NCBI GenBank assembly: GCA_963781035.1
Contig: CAWAEN010000004.1
Span: forward strand, 496,001 to 560,000
Length of the DNA: 64,000 nt
Source of the DNA: SZUA-35 sp963781035
GTDB lineage: Bacteria; Actinomycetota; Acidimicrobiia; Acidimicrobiales; SZUA-35
Direction: 5' to 3'
Shown: positions 17,729 through 26,127 of the stretch, piece after piece
How the letters are laid out: every line of letters begins with the position of its first letter
How positions within the stretch are numbered: the first letter of the stretch is position 1
Notes under the pieces: generated by a model
The model's database searches: none
Seen by the model: the letters and a program-made list of their open reading frames with translations, nothing else
What the model was told of the DNA's origin: nothing
Position numbers and translations under genes: made by a program

Positions 17729-18826
17729 TCAGCCGTCGCCTCCTGGCGGCGGCCCGCCGCCAGCCTCGCCGCTGGGGAGCGAGGCGTCCGGGTTGTCCGG
17801 GCTCGACAGTGTGCCGACCGCCGAGGCGCCGACCCGACAGGACGGAAGGTTCGGGGAGTCGTAGGTGAGGTGGTAGTGGTAGACCTCGCCGAGTTCGTCG
17901 GTGTCCGACACGTGGCCGGAGCACTCGTCGAGGTCGGTGGGGACCGCGCCGCCTTCATCTGGCCCGTAGATCGCATAGCCGTCGAAGGCGAATCCGATCA
18001 GCGCTTCGACGTCTTGAGCGACGTCGCAGGTCACGTCGGCGCCGGCCGCGTCCAAGTTCGTCTGGATCGATTCGGCGCCGAAGTGCCAGTGGTAGTAGCC
18101 GGACGGGTCGATGTGGCCACCACACGCATCGAGTGCGGGGAGCCCACCTCGGTCGGCGACGGACGGCGCGTCGCCGAAGATCGTCACCCCGTCGAGTGCG
18201 AGGCCGACCTGGGAGATCGTCGACAGGTCAGTGGGACTGTCGAGATTCTCAGGGTTGGTCGGGAGCAACACTTGGATGTGGAAACTGCCGTCGGCGGTTG
18301 CCTCCAAACACGAGTTGGCCGTTCCGCTCGAGTCGGCAGCGCCGGCGCCGGGGTCGGTGATCGAGATGTTGCCGTCCGCATCGACGAAGTCGAAACCCTG
18401 AGCTTCCATCATCGCCCAGAAGTCGGCGTCGAGGGCGTACAGGCCGGGGTCGTCCCCGTCCCAGACCCAGATACCGGCCTCGTCGCCGACGGTTTCGGGG
18501 CAGTAGGGCCCGTCGGTGTCGACAGTCGAGACCAGGCTGGCGACTTCGACCTGGTAGCAGGTCGTCTCGCTCCCGTTCTCGAGGGTGCAGTCGACGATCT
18601 CGGTATCAGCGGTGAGCGCGCCGTCGACGAACCACGACATCGGGTCGCTGTCGGTCCCGACCGACTCCGCACTGTCTGTCGACGATGCGTCGGTTGCTGT
18701 CGTTTCGGTCGAGACCTGGTCTGTTGTCGTGTCATCGGTCGCAACGTCGTCGGACGAGCCGCAGGCTGCGGCGAGAAGGGCGAGCGGCACGACCGCGGTG
18801 AGGAGGGGGCGCATGAAGTTCGTCAT
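17729..18826 (-). CDS. YHYH-domain lipoprotein A
   Basis: About 365 residues from ATG 18826. Lipoprotein signal with LLAAACGSS, then an Asp/Thr/Ser-rich linker. The YHYH domain spans roughly residues 195-340: CGGHIDPSGYYHWHFG, IGFAFDGYAIYGP, LDECSGHVSDT, and the name motif YHYHLTYDSPNLP. Cys pairs are spaced as in exported domains. It ends in a Gly/Pro-rich tail. Family function is unknown; the His clusters suggest metal binding. It sits between a second YHYH lipoprotein and the HupE/UreJ gene, with 33 and 1 bases between genes. Confidence 0.85.
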   Translation of the reverse strand: MTNFMRPLLTAVVPLALLAAACGSSDDVATDDTTTDQVSTETTATDASSTDSAESVGTDSDPMSWFVDGALTADTEIVDCTLENGSETTCYQVEVASLVSTVDTDGPYCPETVGDEAGIWVWDGDDPGLYALDADFWAMMEAQGFDFVDADGNISITDPGAGAADSSGTANSCLEATADGSFHIQVLLPTNPENLDSPTDLSTISQVGLALDGVTIFGDAPSVADRGGLPALDACGGHIDPSGYYHWHFGAESIQTNLDAAGADVTCDVAQDVEALIGFAFDGYAIYGPDEGGAVPTDLDECSGHVSDTDELGEVYHYHLTYDSPNLPSCRVGASAVGTLSSPDNPDASLPSGEAGGGPPPGGDG

Positions 18827-18859
18827 GATGTATTCTCCGGCCAAGACGGCGGTTGCCGC

Positions 18860-19981
18860 TCAGCCCTCCTCCTCTTCACCGGGAGGCGGGCCGGCGGGCC
18901 GGGCACCACCGCCGGCCGGGGCGGCGGCCGCATCTCCGCCTTCGCCGGCTGCGATCTGGCCGATCAAGCATTCGATGACCTGGTTCTCGGCGGCGCTGTT
19001 GGCGTGGTAGTGGTAGCCGGCTGCCTCGGTCGTGTGTCCGTTGCATTCGTCGAGATCGGCGGCGGCGACGTCGGCGTCAGCGAGCGGGCTGTGGATCGGG
19101 AAGCCATCCATCGCATACCCGAACATCGGCGTTTCGCCATCGACGGCGTCACCGACTTCGGAGCAGCCAACGGCACCATGCATGTGGTAGCCCTCGAAGG
19201 GGTTGAAGTGGGCGCCGCAGTCGTCGAACGCCGCAATGGTGTACGCACCGAGGATCGCGTCGACCGGAGCCGATGCGGCGATGACGACACCGTCGAGGGT
19301 GACACCGTTGTTGCCTTGTGATGCAGCCGGGCTGTCGGCCAGGACGGGAACCGTCGGGATCAGGACCGTCGTCGTGATCGGTTCGCCATTCTCCAGCCAT
19401 TCGAGCGCTCCTTCGACACAGTGGTTCTGCAAGGAGGGATCGACATCGGGACGGGCCGCGGCCTCGAATTCCTCTGCGGTCTCGGTCACCAGGACGTTGC
19501 CGTCCTCGTCGTACATCTGCCACGTGTCGTCGCCGTAGAACTCGGCGAGACCGGCGATGAACTCACCTGACAGGTCGTAGACGCCGTTGCCGTCGAACCA
19601 GATGCCGCCGGCGTCGGCGGTGTCGGTGATGGTGTCCGGACAGAACGGCCCAATGTCGTGGCTGGCCGGGTAGCCCGCCACCGTGATGCTGTAGCAGGTC
19701 GTCTCGACGCCGCCACTCAAGGTGCAATCCTCGGTTGTCACTTCTTCGGCCAGCGCGCCATCGAAGAAGAGGCCGACGTCGACGGCGCCGCTCGCCGTGC
19801 TGGTGTCGCTGTCGGCGGTCTCGGTCTCCGACGAGGTGGCGTCGGTGTCGGTGGTTTCGGTTGTCGCGTCTGCGTCGGTTCCCTCAGACGCGGCGTCACC
19901 GTCAGATGAACCACACGCGCCGGCGATCAGGACCAGTGCGAGACCGAGTGCGAGCAGGTGGAAACGGGGTTTGTCGAGCAT
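18860..19981 (-). CDS. YHYH-domain lipoprotein B
   Basis: About 373 residues from ATG 19981. Lipobox LIAGACGSS followed by a long Asp/Thr/Glu-rich linker of about 60 residues. The YHYH domain shows FNPFEGYHMHGAVG, MFGYAMDGFPIHSPL, LDECNGHTTE and GYHYHANSAAENQ. The C-terminus is Ala/Gly/Pro-rich and ends in acidic residues. It is a divergent paralogue of the next gene, sharing the order of His motifs and an N-terminal segment FFDGAL...CTL...CYSI. Together they look like two subunits or two versions of one surface protein. Confidence 0.85.
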   Translation of the reverse strand: MLDKPRFHLLALGLALVLIAGACGSSDGDAASEGTDADATTETTDTDATSSETETADSDTSTASGAVDVGLFFDGALAEEVTTEDCTLSGGVETTCYSITVAGYPASHDIGPFCPDTITDTADAGGIWFDGNGVYDLSGEFIAGLAEFYGDDTWQMYDEDGNVLVTETAEEFEAAARPDVDPSLQNHCVEGALEWLENGEPITTTVLIPTVPVLADSPAASQGNNGVTLDGVVIAASAPVDAILGAYTIAAFDDCGAHFNPFEGYHMHGAVGCSEVGDAVDGETPMFGYAMDGFPIHSPLADADVAAADLDECNGHTTEAAGYHYHANSAAENQVIECLIGQIAAGEGGDAAAAPAGGGARPAGPPPGEEEEG

Positions 19982-20094
19982 GGATGACTTCTTTCGTGAT
20001 GAGGTTCCAGCGAGTATGGAAACGGATGCTGTGAACTGGCTGTGAACCGGCCGTGAATCCGGCAAGCGTCAGTCGCCGGGGGGCGGTCAGCTGA

Positions 20095-20910
20095 TCACCC
20101 TGACACCACCAGGCGGGTCAGGACGGTGTTGTCGACTTCGAGGTCCGAGCCCCAGATGAACTGGGCACCATCGTTCCAGCTGATGTCGAAGTAGCCGTCC
20201 TTGGGATCGACCGCGGCCGCACTCCATTCGGTGGCCGCGTCCCATCCACTGTCGTCGAAGTCGAGGTCGGCCCAGCCCGCAGGCGTCTCGCTGATCTCGT
20301 ACTCGCACGTGGCGTCTGGGTCGGGATCCTCGACACAGTCGGGGTTGAGCGGTGCCCGATGAATGACGAGCACGGGCCATGCGGCATCGGTGACGGCGAC
20401 CACTTCGCCGCTGGCGGTGTCGGTGACCTGAGCGATCAGGCCGCCGTCGCCGATCTGTTGATTGGCCTGACCGATGTACTCGATACCTGAATCGGTCTCC
20501 TTGAAGTCCTTGGCCTCGATGGCGATCGTGAAGGGATAGGTGGCTTCGAAGGTGAAGGTCTCGGCGTTGAAGGACCGTTCGGTCGTGATCGGCACGGAGT
20601 CTTCACCGATCAACTCGCCGTTGACGTAGACCGCCATCCAGTTGTCGGCCCAGACCTCGACCATGAACGTCGACGCGGCAGACTCGCCGGCGTTGTCCGC
20701 GTCTGGCTCCGCTTCGGTGGTCGTTGCCACATCGTCTTCGGATGCAAGCTCTGAGGGGTCCGTTTCGTCGGCACTGACGACTTCGGCCGCAGTTGCATCA
20801 GCCGACGTTTCGCCGTTGTCGCTGGATGATCCACAGGCCGCGGCGACCAGGGCGAGGGCCAGGGAGAGGACCGCCGCCTGAACGCGGGGGTGATTTCGCT
20901 TGGAGCTCAT
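20095..20910 (-). CDS. Surface lipoprotein with beta-sandwich-like domain
   Basis: 271 residues. Lipobox LVAAACGSS and an acidic Ser/Thr/Ala linker precede a domain of alternating strands, VEVWADNWMAVYVNGELIG, FTFEATYPFTIAIEAKDF, VTDAAWPVLVIHRAPLNP and WADLDFDDSGWDAATEW. The W-x-D-x-x-F-D-D-S-x-W pattern is common in carbohydrate-binding jelly-roll folds, but no named family was assigned. It is first in the operon with the two YHYH lipoproteins and HupE/UreJ, 113 bases before YHYH B. Domain identity is inference; the lipoprotein call is firm. Confidence 0.7.
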   Translation of the reverse strand: MSSKRNHPRVQAAVLSLALALVAAACGSSSDNGETSADATAAEVVSADETDPSELASEDDVATTTEAEPDADNAGESAASTFMVEVWADNWMAVYVNGELIGEDSVPITTERSFNAETFTFEATYPFTIAIEAKDFKETDSGIEYIGQANQQIGDGGLIAQVTDTASGEVVAVTDAAWPVLVIHRAPLNPDCVEDPDPDATCEYEISETPAGWADLDFDDSGWDAATEWSAAAVDPKDGYFDISWNDGAQFIWGSDLEVDNTVLTRLVVSG

Positions 20911-20967
20911 GACGACAGCCTCGCAAGGCCGGCTGTGAGAACGCCGTGAGGTACCCCGGAGGTCGCC

Positions 20968-21917
20968 GTGAGATCGGCCGATTGCCCGGCGACGGCTCCG
21001 AGGCCGAGGCAGTCACGGTTGCGATGGGAGGGGGTGGTTGCTCGACGGCGTCCGGTCCGGTGGGGTGCGGTCTCAGCTACGCGGCTGAGAGTCGCGGAGC
21101 GAGGAGTCGACTCGAGGCTGGGGCGCGGCTGCTCGCGGGCGAGCTCGGACGGTGGCGCCTGCTTTCCCAGCGACTACGAGGGTGGCGAGCCGGGGCAACC
21201 GTGGACGCCGACGATGCACACGTTGCAGACCCTGCAGCTGCTCGGGCTCGATCCGACCTCGGAGTCGGCGAGGCGGGCCATTGCCCTCGTCGCCGAGAAC
21301 GGCCGTTGGGAGCACGACGGGCAGCGCTTTTTCGATGGCGAGGTCGAGCCGTGCATCAATGGACGAACCATCGAGACCGGGGCCTACTTCGATGTGGATG
21401 TATCAGCAGTGGTCGACCGAATCCTCGACGAAGGCCTGGACGACGGGGGCTGGAACTGCGAAGCCGAGAACGGGTCGGTGCGGTCGTCGTTCGACACCAC
21501 GATCAACGTGCTCGAAGGACTTGCCGAGTTCGAACGGACAACCCGATCGGCAGCCAAAGTGAGCGAGGCGCGGCGACGAGGTGAGGAGTATCTGCTCGAG
21601 CGTGGCCTGTTCCGGCGCAAGAGCACGGGCGAGGTGGTCGACCGCGGCTATCTCGAGTTCGCGTTTCCGTACTACTGGCACTACGACCTGTTGCGAGCAC
21701 TCGACTACTTCCGTCGTTCCCGGCTGGACCGTGACCCCCGGTTGCATGAGGCCATTGACGTCTGCGGTCGAAGCGGCAGTCGGACGGCCGGTGGCTCCTC
21801 GATCGCATCTATCCGGGCCGTGTCCATTTCGACATCGAGCCAGACGTTGGCGCTCCCAGCCGGTGGATCACGCTCCGAGCGCTGCGAGTGATCGAATGGT
21901 GGGACAGCGGCTCCTGA
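20968..21917 (+). pseudogene. Squalene-cyclase-like (prenyltransferase-fold) protein, frameshifted
   Basis: The central frame gives WTPTMHTLQTLQLLGLDP, GEVEPCINGRTIETGAYF, DDGGWNCEAENGSVRSSFDT, RGEEYLLERGLFRRKSTGEV and FPYYWHYDLLRALDYF, repeats of the alpha/alpha-toroid class seen in a family of short bacterial squalene-cyclase-like proteins. The C-terminal part switches frame near 21780 and reads RVHFDIEPDVGAPSRWITLR to TGA 21915-21917. The N-terminus is poorly conserved and probably contains at least one more break (near 21140). It stands alone between the lipoprotein operon and the cupin gene. The substrate is unknown. Confidence 0.6.
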
Positions 21918-22054
21918 CCCTCGCAGGGAATGGGATTGTCGTTGTCGTGGATGGTGCCGACAGGAACACCCCCCGAACCCGACCGGTTCCCCTTCGAGGT
22001 TCTCCAGGTCTGGAAGCCGTAGGCCGCACGGGGTGCGGGGGGCGACCCGGGCGC

Positions 22055-22534
22055 TCAGCCCAACGGTGGGCCGTCGACCTGCGAGTCGTGCTCGGCGAAC
22101 AGTGCCTGAAGGTTTTCGGGGCTTCGAGCTCCTTCGGGCATGCGGACGATGAGGTCTATGGCTTCGGGTGTGGTCACCACGAGCAGGTGAGCGGGCTCGG
22201 AGGACGGGTTCCGGAAGGCGTGGGTCGCACCCCGTGGCACAAATGCCATCGAACCGGCGGGGACCCGAGCGGTCTCGCCGTCGACGCAGAACTCCATCTC
22301 GCCGCTCAGCACATAGAACGCCTCGTCGTAGGAGTTGTGGTGATGGGCCGGCGGGCCGCCACCCATCGGCGGGAAGTGGTTCACGAACAGCGCGAACCCT
22401 GGCGCGCGGCCGGGTTCCAACAAGACGTCGAGGAGGGCTACACCGTTGTCGATCGCCCCGCCGGCTCGCGGTGAGGACACGAACGACGCACCTTTGGACA
22501 ATCCCTCATCGTGCGTTGCATGTTGGGTTGACAT
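22055..22534 (-). CDS. Cupin-domain protein
   Basis: 159 residues. A single cupin: FPPMGGGPPAHHHNSYDEAF with the HHH metal ligands and the E, then the second motif with GSMAFVPRGATHAFRN. The family holds small metal-dependent enzymes and binding proteins. It is divergent from a TetR gene whose promoter region carries an inverted repeat, so it is probably the regulated target. Substrate unknown. Confidence 0.85.
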   Translation of the reverse strand: MSTQHATHDEGLSKGASFVSSPRAGGAIDNGVALLDVLLEPGRAPGFALFVNHFPPMGGGPPAHHHNSYDEAFYVLSGEMEFCVDGETARVPAGSMAFVPRGATHAFRNPSSEPAHLLVVTTPEAIDLIVRMPEGARSPENLQALFAEHDSQVDGPPLG

Positions 22535-22569
22535 GAACCCTGCTCCAAGCGTTGTTCGAGCTGGTGGCT

Positions 22570-22594
22570 CTTTGTGAAGTGATACTCTACAAAG
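22570..22594. promoter_or_regulatory. Inverted repeat in the cupin/TetR intergenic region
   Basis: CTTTGT and ACAAAG are perfect 6-base arms with a 13-base spacer containing GATACT, a -10-like hexamer. The repeat lies 15 bases before the TetR ATG at 22609 and 36 bases from the cupin start, as expected for an autoregulatory operator. Confidence 0.5.
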
Positions 22595-22608
22595 CTAACG
22601 TGACATCG

Positions 22609-23286
22609 ATGCGAAAGCCTGTCAAGGGAACAACCGAAGCCGGCCGCCGCCGCGAAGAGCGGGCCCATCGCACCCGGGAGCGAATCGTGGAGGCAGCCCA
22701 CAGCCTGTTCCTCGACCACGGATACAACGCGACGGCGGTCGAAGCGATCGCCCGCCGAGCTGGCGTCGCCCCGGCCACCGTCTATCAAGCGTTCGGAACC
22801 AAGCTGGCGATCCTCACTCGTGTTCTCGACGTCGACATCGCCGGTGACACCGCCGCCGTCTCGATCCTCGACCGCGACTGGGTTCGACAGGCCGCGGACG
22901 AGATCGATGGACGCAAGCGTCTCGCGTTGATCGTCGCCGGAGCTGCATCGGTCGCAGCCCGGACCGCTCCCATCAAGGAGGTGATGCGCGATGCGGCGGC
23001 GACCGATCTGGCGGCTGCCGAACTCATCGAGCAGGACAACCGGCGACGCCTCGTCACCCAGCAGGCGCTCGTCGACCTCGTTCTCGAGGTGCAACCTCTG
23101 CGTCCGGGGATCGATCACGCCATCGCGGTGGCGACGGTCTTCGCATTGGTGAACAGCGACACCCATCGGTTGCTGGTCGGCAATATCGGCTGGACGACCG
23201 AGCAGTGGACCCGATGGCTGCAAACCACGCTCGAACACCAGCTGATCGACCCCAGCGAACCGCTCGAGGCTGGAGCGGGGTGGTGA
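22609..23286 (+). CDS. TetR-family transcriptional regulator
   Basis: 225 residues from ATG 22609 (MRKPVKGTTEAGRRREER). The HTH is at about residues 20-66: RERIVEAAHSLFLDHGYN, then VEAIARRAGVAPATVYQAF. The C-terminal domain resembles TetR_C regulators with an all-helical ligand pocket. The upstream extension to 22552 overlaps the inverted repeat and was not used. Likely represses itself and the divergent cupin gene. Confidence 0.85.
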   Translation: MRKPVKGTTEAGRRREERAHRTRERIVEAAHSLFLDHGYNATAVEAIARRAGVAPATVYQAFGTKLAILTRVLDVDIAGDTAAVSILDRDWVRQAADEIDGRKRLALIVAGAASVAARTAPIKEVMRDAAATDLAAAELIEQDNRRRLVTQQALVDLVLEVQPLRPGIDHAIAVATVFALVNSDTHRLLVGNIGWTTEQWTRWLQTTLEHQLIDPSEPLEAGAGW

Positions 23287-23744
23287 GGTGACGCCGGAGG
23301 TGGTCGATGCTGTCGATTGCGATCGACGGATCGTTGGAAGGCGGCCGGGTCGTCGCCGATGAGGGAGCGACGGAGGTCGACGTAACCCAGCACGCGTGCC
23401 GTCGGGTCATCGGCGTCGATGTGGTGCCGTTCGTCGACGCCGAGCTCAACGGGCAGTTCCCCGGCCGCGAGCTGCAGAAGGCGCAGACACCCAAGGGCTT
23501 TCGGGACGGTTGAATTGCGGTGCGTGCCGCGTGGGAGACGACGGTGACGAACACGCCCCCGGGGACTGATGGACGCCCACGTTCAGGACGAGTGGTCGCT
23601 GGCTCAGACCCTGCGTCACCTCGTGCTGGTGACCGACTTCCTGGCCACTGCCACGCCTGAGCTGCTCGCCGAGGAGCGCAACAACCCGTGGGGCGGCGGG
23701 GACTGGCATCCCACTGCCGGCGACTGCGTGCGATCGTCGTTGAA
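23287..23744. other. Degenerate stretch with a DinB-like fragment
   Basis: No intact gene. On the plus strand, 23569-23660 reads QDEWSLAQTLRHLVLVTDFL, which matches the start of a DinB/DUF664-type domain, then degenerates. On the minus strand, about 23300-23470 reads ELGVDERHHIDADDPTARVL and GYVDLRRSLIGDDPAAF, which looks like protein-coding sequence of unknown family. The two fragments are on opposite strands and neither has a plausible full gene, so the region looks like decayed genes. Confidence 0.4.
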
Positions 23745-24972
23745 TCAGGCGCTGTCGAGTGGGTCGAGGCCGAGAGCCAACCGACCGGTGAAGCGTTCCT
23801 GCCGGGTCGCCGACAGCGGGTGGTAGAGCGCCCCGTGGACATCACGGAACAATCGCTCGATTCCGTTCTGTCGTCCGAAGGCGGGGCCGCCTCCGACTTC
23901 GAGTGCGATGCGGACGGTATCGATGCACGCCTCGGTGGCATTGGTTTTGCGGGTGAGCGCAGCGGCGGCCGCCTCGGGTGTGTTGTCGAAGTGGAGGTTG
24001 TCGCTGGCGTCGATCATCGCTCGCACGGTGTCACGCCCAACCGCGAGACGGTTCAGCATTCGACCCGTGAGCTGTGCGACGTCCGGGCGTTCGGCCCGAC
24101 GCTCCGCCAGTTCGATCAGCGCGCTCGGCGGCCAATCCGGCGATGCCGACGTACGTCGACATGATGAGTGGAAGCGCGGTAACGAGCACGATGCTCCAGA
24201 CCGGATGCCACGCGCCTGCCGGCCGGATCAAGGCGACCGATTCGTCAGGCACGAACACGTCATCGAGCACGACGGTGTCCGAACCCGTACCTCGCATCCC
24301 CATCGTGTCCCATGTCGGCAGGATGCTGACGCCGTCGGCGGCAAACGGAATCGAGCAATGGATGACCTGCGGTCCCTCCGGAGCACTGTTCCAGCAGATG
24401 CTGGTGACCAACACGTCGCCTCCGGGGCATCCACTCGCAGGCATCTTGCGAGCCGAAATGCGAAAACCTCCATCGACCTGGACCGCACTGCCGCTGGACT
24501 CGATCCAATCGGAGGCCCCGGTCGAGATCAAGGTCATCTGGCTGGCGGCGACCTTGCTCAGCACAGGCGCCGGCAAGTCGTGATGGTGGCGCCACACCTG
24601 GGCGCCGACCACGTGGGAGTGCATCGAGTACGACAGCGAAGTTGAGGGACAACCGCGGGCGAGCTCGCTGAGCACAGCGCACGCCTCGGCGTGGCTGGCT
24701 CCGCCGCCGCCGAGCTCGGTGGGCACCAGGAGCGACATGAACCCTTGCGCACGAAGCTCATCGAAGCAGTCGGCGACGAATGTGCCGTCACGATCGTGCT
24801 GCACCGCACGCTCGGCGAGCTGGGGGGCGAGCTGGCGGGCCGCAGCGACCCACCGACTGTCAGGGTTGGCCCCGGTCCAGTGAGGGGCTGATGGTGTCGC
24901 TGACGCTCCGGCCGGCTCGGTAGCCCTTGTATCGGTGCGGAGGTTGCTCTGGGTTGCGTCCAAGGGAGTCAT
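23745..24972 (-). CDS. Acyl-CoA dehydrogenase family flavoprotein, one frameshift
   Basis: About 408 codons. N-terminal ACAD domain AAARQLAPQLAERAVQHD and MSLLVPTELGGGGASHAEAC, the middle domain ISARKMPASG and WDTMGMRGTGSDTVVLDDV, then after a one-base break near 24130 the C-terminal four-helix part LAVGRDTVRAMIDAS and GGGPAFGRQNGIERLFRD. The last motif, with R and the loop GGPAF, fits the acyl-CoA-dehydrogenase-like hydroxylase/monooxygenase group (DszC-like) as well as classical ACADs. Divergent from an HxlR regulator. Start ATG 24972 is chosen over the longer frame. Confidence 0.8.
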
Positions 24973-25051
24973 GTCCAGTTCCTTCTTCGAGGTGAGAGTG
25001 CGGCCCGGCTGCGGCCCTGTCAACGACCGTACGGATCAGACCGACCCACAA

Positions 25052-25094
25052 CCAGTACACGTTCTGGACCTGCCCGGTACAACATCTGTACTGG
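25052..25094. promoter_or_regulatory. Candidate HxlR operator region
   Basis: CCAGTACA (25052-25059) and TGTACTGG (25087-25094) are perfect 8-base inverted arms, with an additional CGGTACAA half-site between them. The region lies in the 176-base interval between the acyl-CoA dehydrogenase and HxlR genes. GTAC-centred palindromes are typical of HxlR-type sites. Confidence 0.55.
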
Positions 25095-25148
25095 CCACGT
25101 CACGGATGCCATAGAGTCGCGGTGACGACGAGGACTTGAGAGGTCGAG

Positions 25149-25850
25149 ATGAGTGACGTCAACGGCTACGGCCAGTATTGCCCGATCACCCGCGCCGTGG
25201 AAGTGCTCGGCGAGCGGTGGTCCGTGTTGATCTTGCGCGACATGTTGGTAGGGGCAACCCGCTTCAACGACATCGCTCGCGGCAATCCACGTCTGTCACG
25301 AACGTTGCTTTCGAAACGTCTCCGCCAACTCGAGCAGGCCGGCGTCATCGAGCACGTCGACGACGAGTACCTGCTCACCCCGGCTGGGGACGACCTACGC
25401 AGCGTCGTGTTCGGACTGGGCGAGTGGGGTGCCAAGTGGCAGTTCGACGACCCACGCGACAGCGAACTGGACCCGGAGTTGTTGATGTGGTGGGTGCACG
25501 GTCGGCTGGACTACTCACAGATGCCCGACCGCCGTCTCGTGTTCGAGTTCAGGTTCAGCGACCAGCCACAGTGGTTCTGGATCCTGAAGGACTCGCAGGG
25601 CCCCTCGATCTGCTTGCACGACCCCGGATTCGAGGTGGATGCGATGGTCCGGACCGATCTCTCGACGATGTACCAGGTCTGGCTCGGCAAGCTGCCGCTT
25701 GGTCGAGCGATCAAGGACGGGCGCCTCGAACTCCACGGATCACCCGCGATCGTTCGGCGCCTGCCGGCGACCCTCGAACTCAGCCCGATCGCCGACGTCG
25801 TCGCGCCGCCGTGGAATCACGCTGAGCCGGCCACGTCGATTCGGGCGTGA
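25149..25850 (+). CDS. HxlR-family regulator with SCP2-like C-terminal domain
   Basis: 233 residues. The HxlR winged helix covers residues 1-100: YCPITRAVEVLGERWSVLIL with the conserved Cys, LSRTLLSKRLRQLEQAGVIE. The remaining 130 residues (LVFEFRFSDQPQWFWILKDS, MYQVWLGKLPLGRAIKDGRL) match the sterol-carrier-like domain fused to HxlR in many actinobacteria, which probably senses a hydrophobic ligand. It is divergent from the acyl-CoA dehydrogenase gene and likely represses it. Confidence 0.85.
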   Translation: MSDVNGYGQYCPITRAVEVLGERWSVLILRDMLVGATRFNDIARGNPRLSRTLLSKRLRQLEQAGVIEHVDDEYLLTPAGDDLRSVVFGLGEWGAKWQFDDPRDSELDPELLMWWVHGRLDYSQMPDRRLVFEFRFSDQPQWFWILKDSQGPSICLHDPGFEVDAMVRTDLSTMYQVWLGKLPLGRAIKDGRLELHGSPAIVRRLPATLELSPIADVVAPPWNHAEPATSIRA

Positions 25851-26127
25851 TCTCTTCGGTCACGTCCCAGCGTTCGATGAGGAGGCCGTCTTGATCGGTG
25901 TCGAAGATGTCGGCCCTGACGTACTGGAACTCGCCGTTGTTGAGATCTTGCAGGACATGGAGGAAGACGTGCTGGCCGTCCTGGAAGGCCCGCACGATCT
26001 GGTAGAGGCCTGTGCGTTGTCGAGCGGTGAGGCCACGTTCGTGCTCCGTCATCGAGTGGTCGGTTGGACGAATTTGTCGAGAATGGACCAGACGAGGCGG
26101 CCGTACAAGAACGATCAGTTCGCTCAA
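25780..26127 (-). CDS. NTF2/SnoaL-like protein, partial
   Basis: 115-residue frame. The C-terminal half matches SnoaL-like proteins: YQIVRAFQDGQHVFLHVLQD, then FDTDQDGLLIERWDVTEE with ITPES. The N-terminal half of the fold is missing or in another frame, so it is truncated or frameshifted. Its end overlaps the convergent HxlR gene, which is unusual for two functional genes. Substrate and function unknown. Confidence 0.5.
   Translation of the reverse strand: MSELIVLVRPPRLVHSRQIRPTDHSMTEHERGLTARQRTGLYQIVRAFQDGQHVFLHVLQDLNNGEFQYVRADIFDTDQDGLLIERWDVTEEITPESTWPAQRDSTAARRRRRSG

Noticed and set aside
16810..19321. Long plus-strand frames opposite HupE/UreJ and YHYH genes
   Set aside because: Low-complexity Asp/Arg/Val-rich shadows of genes with signal peptides and lipoboxes.
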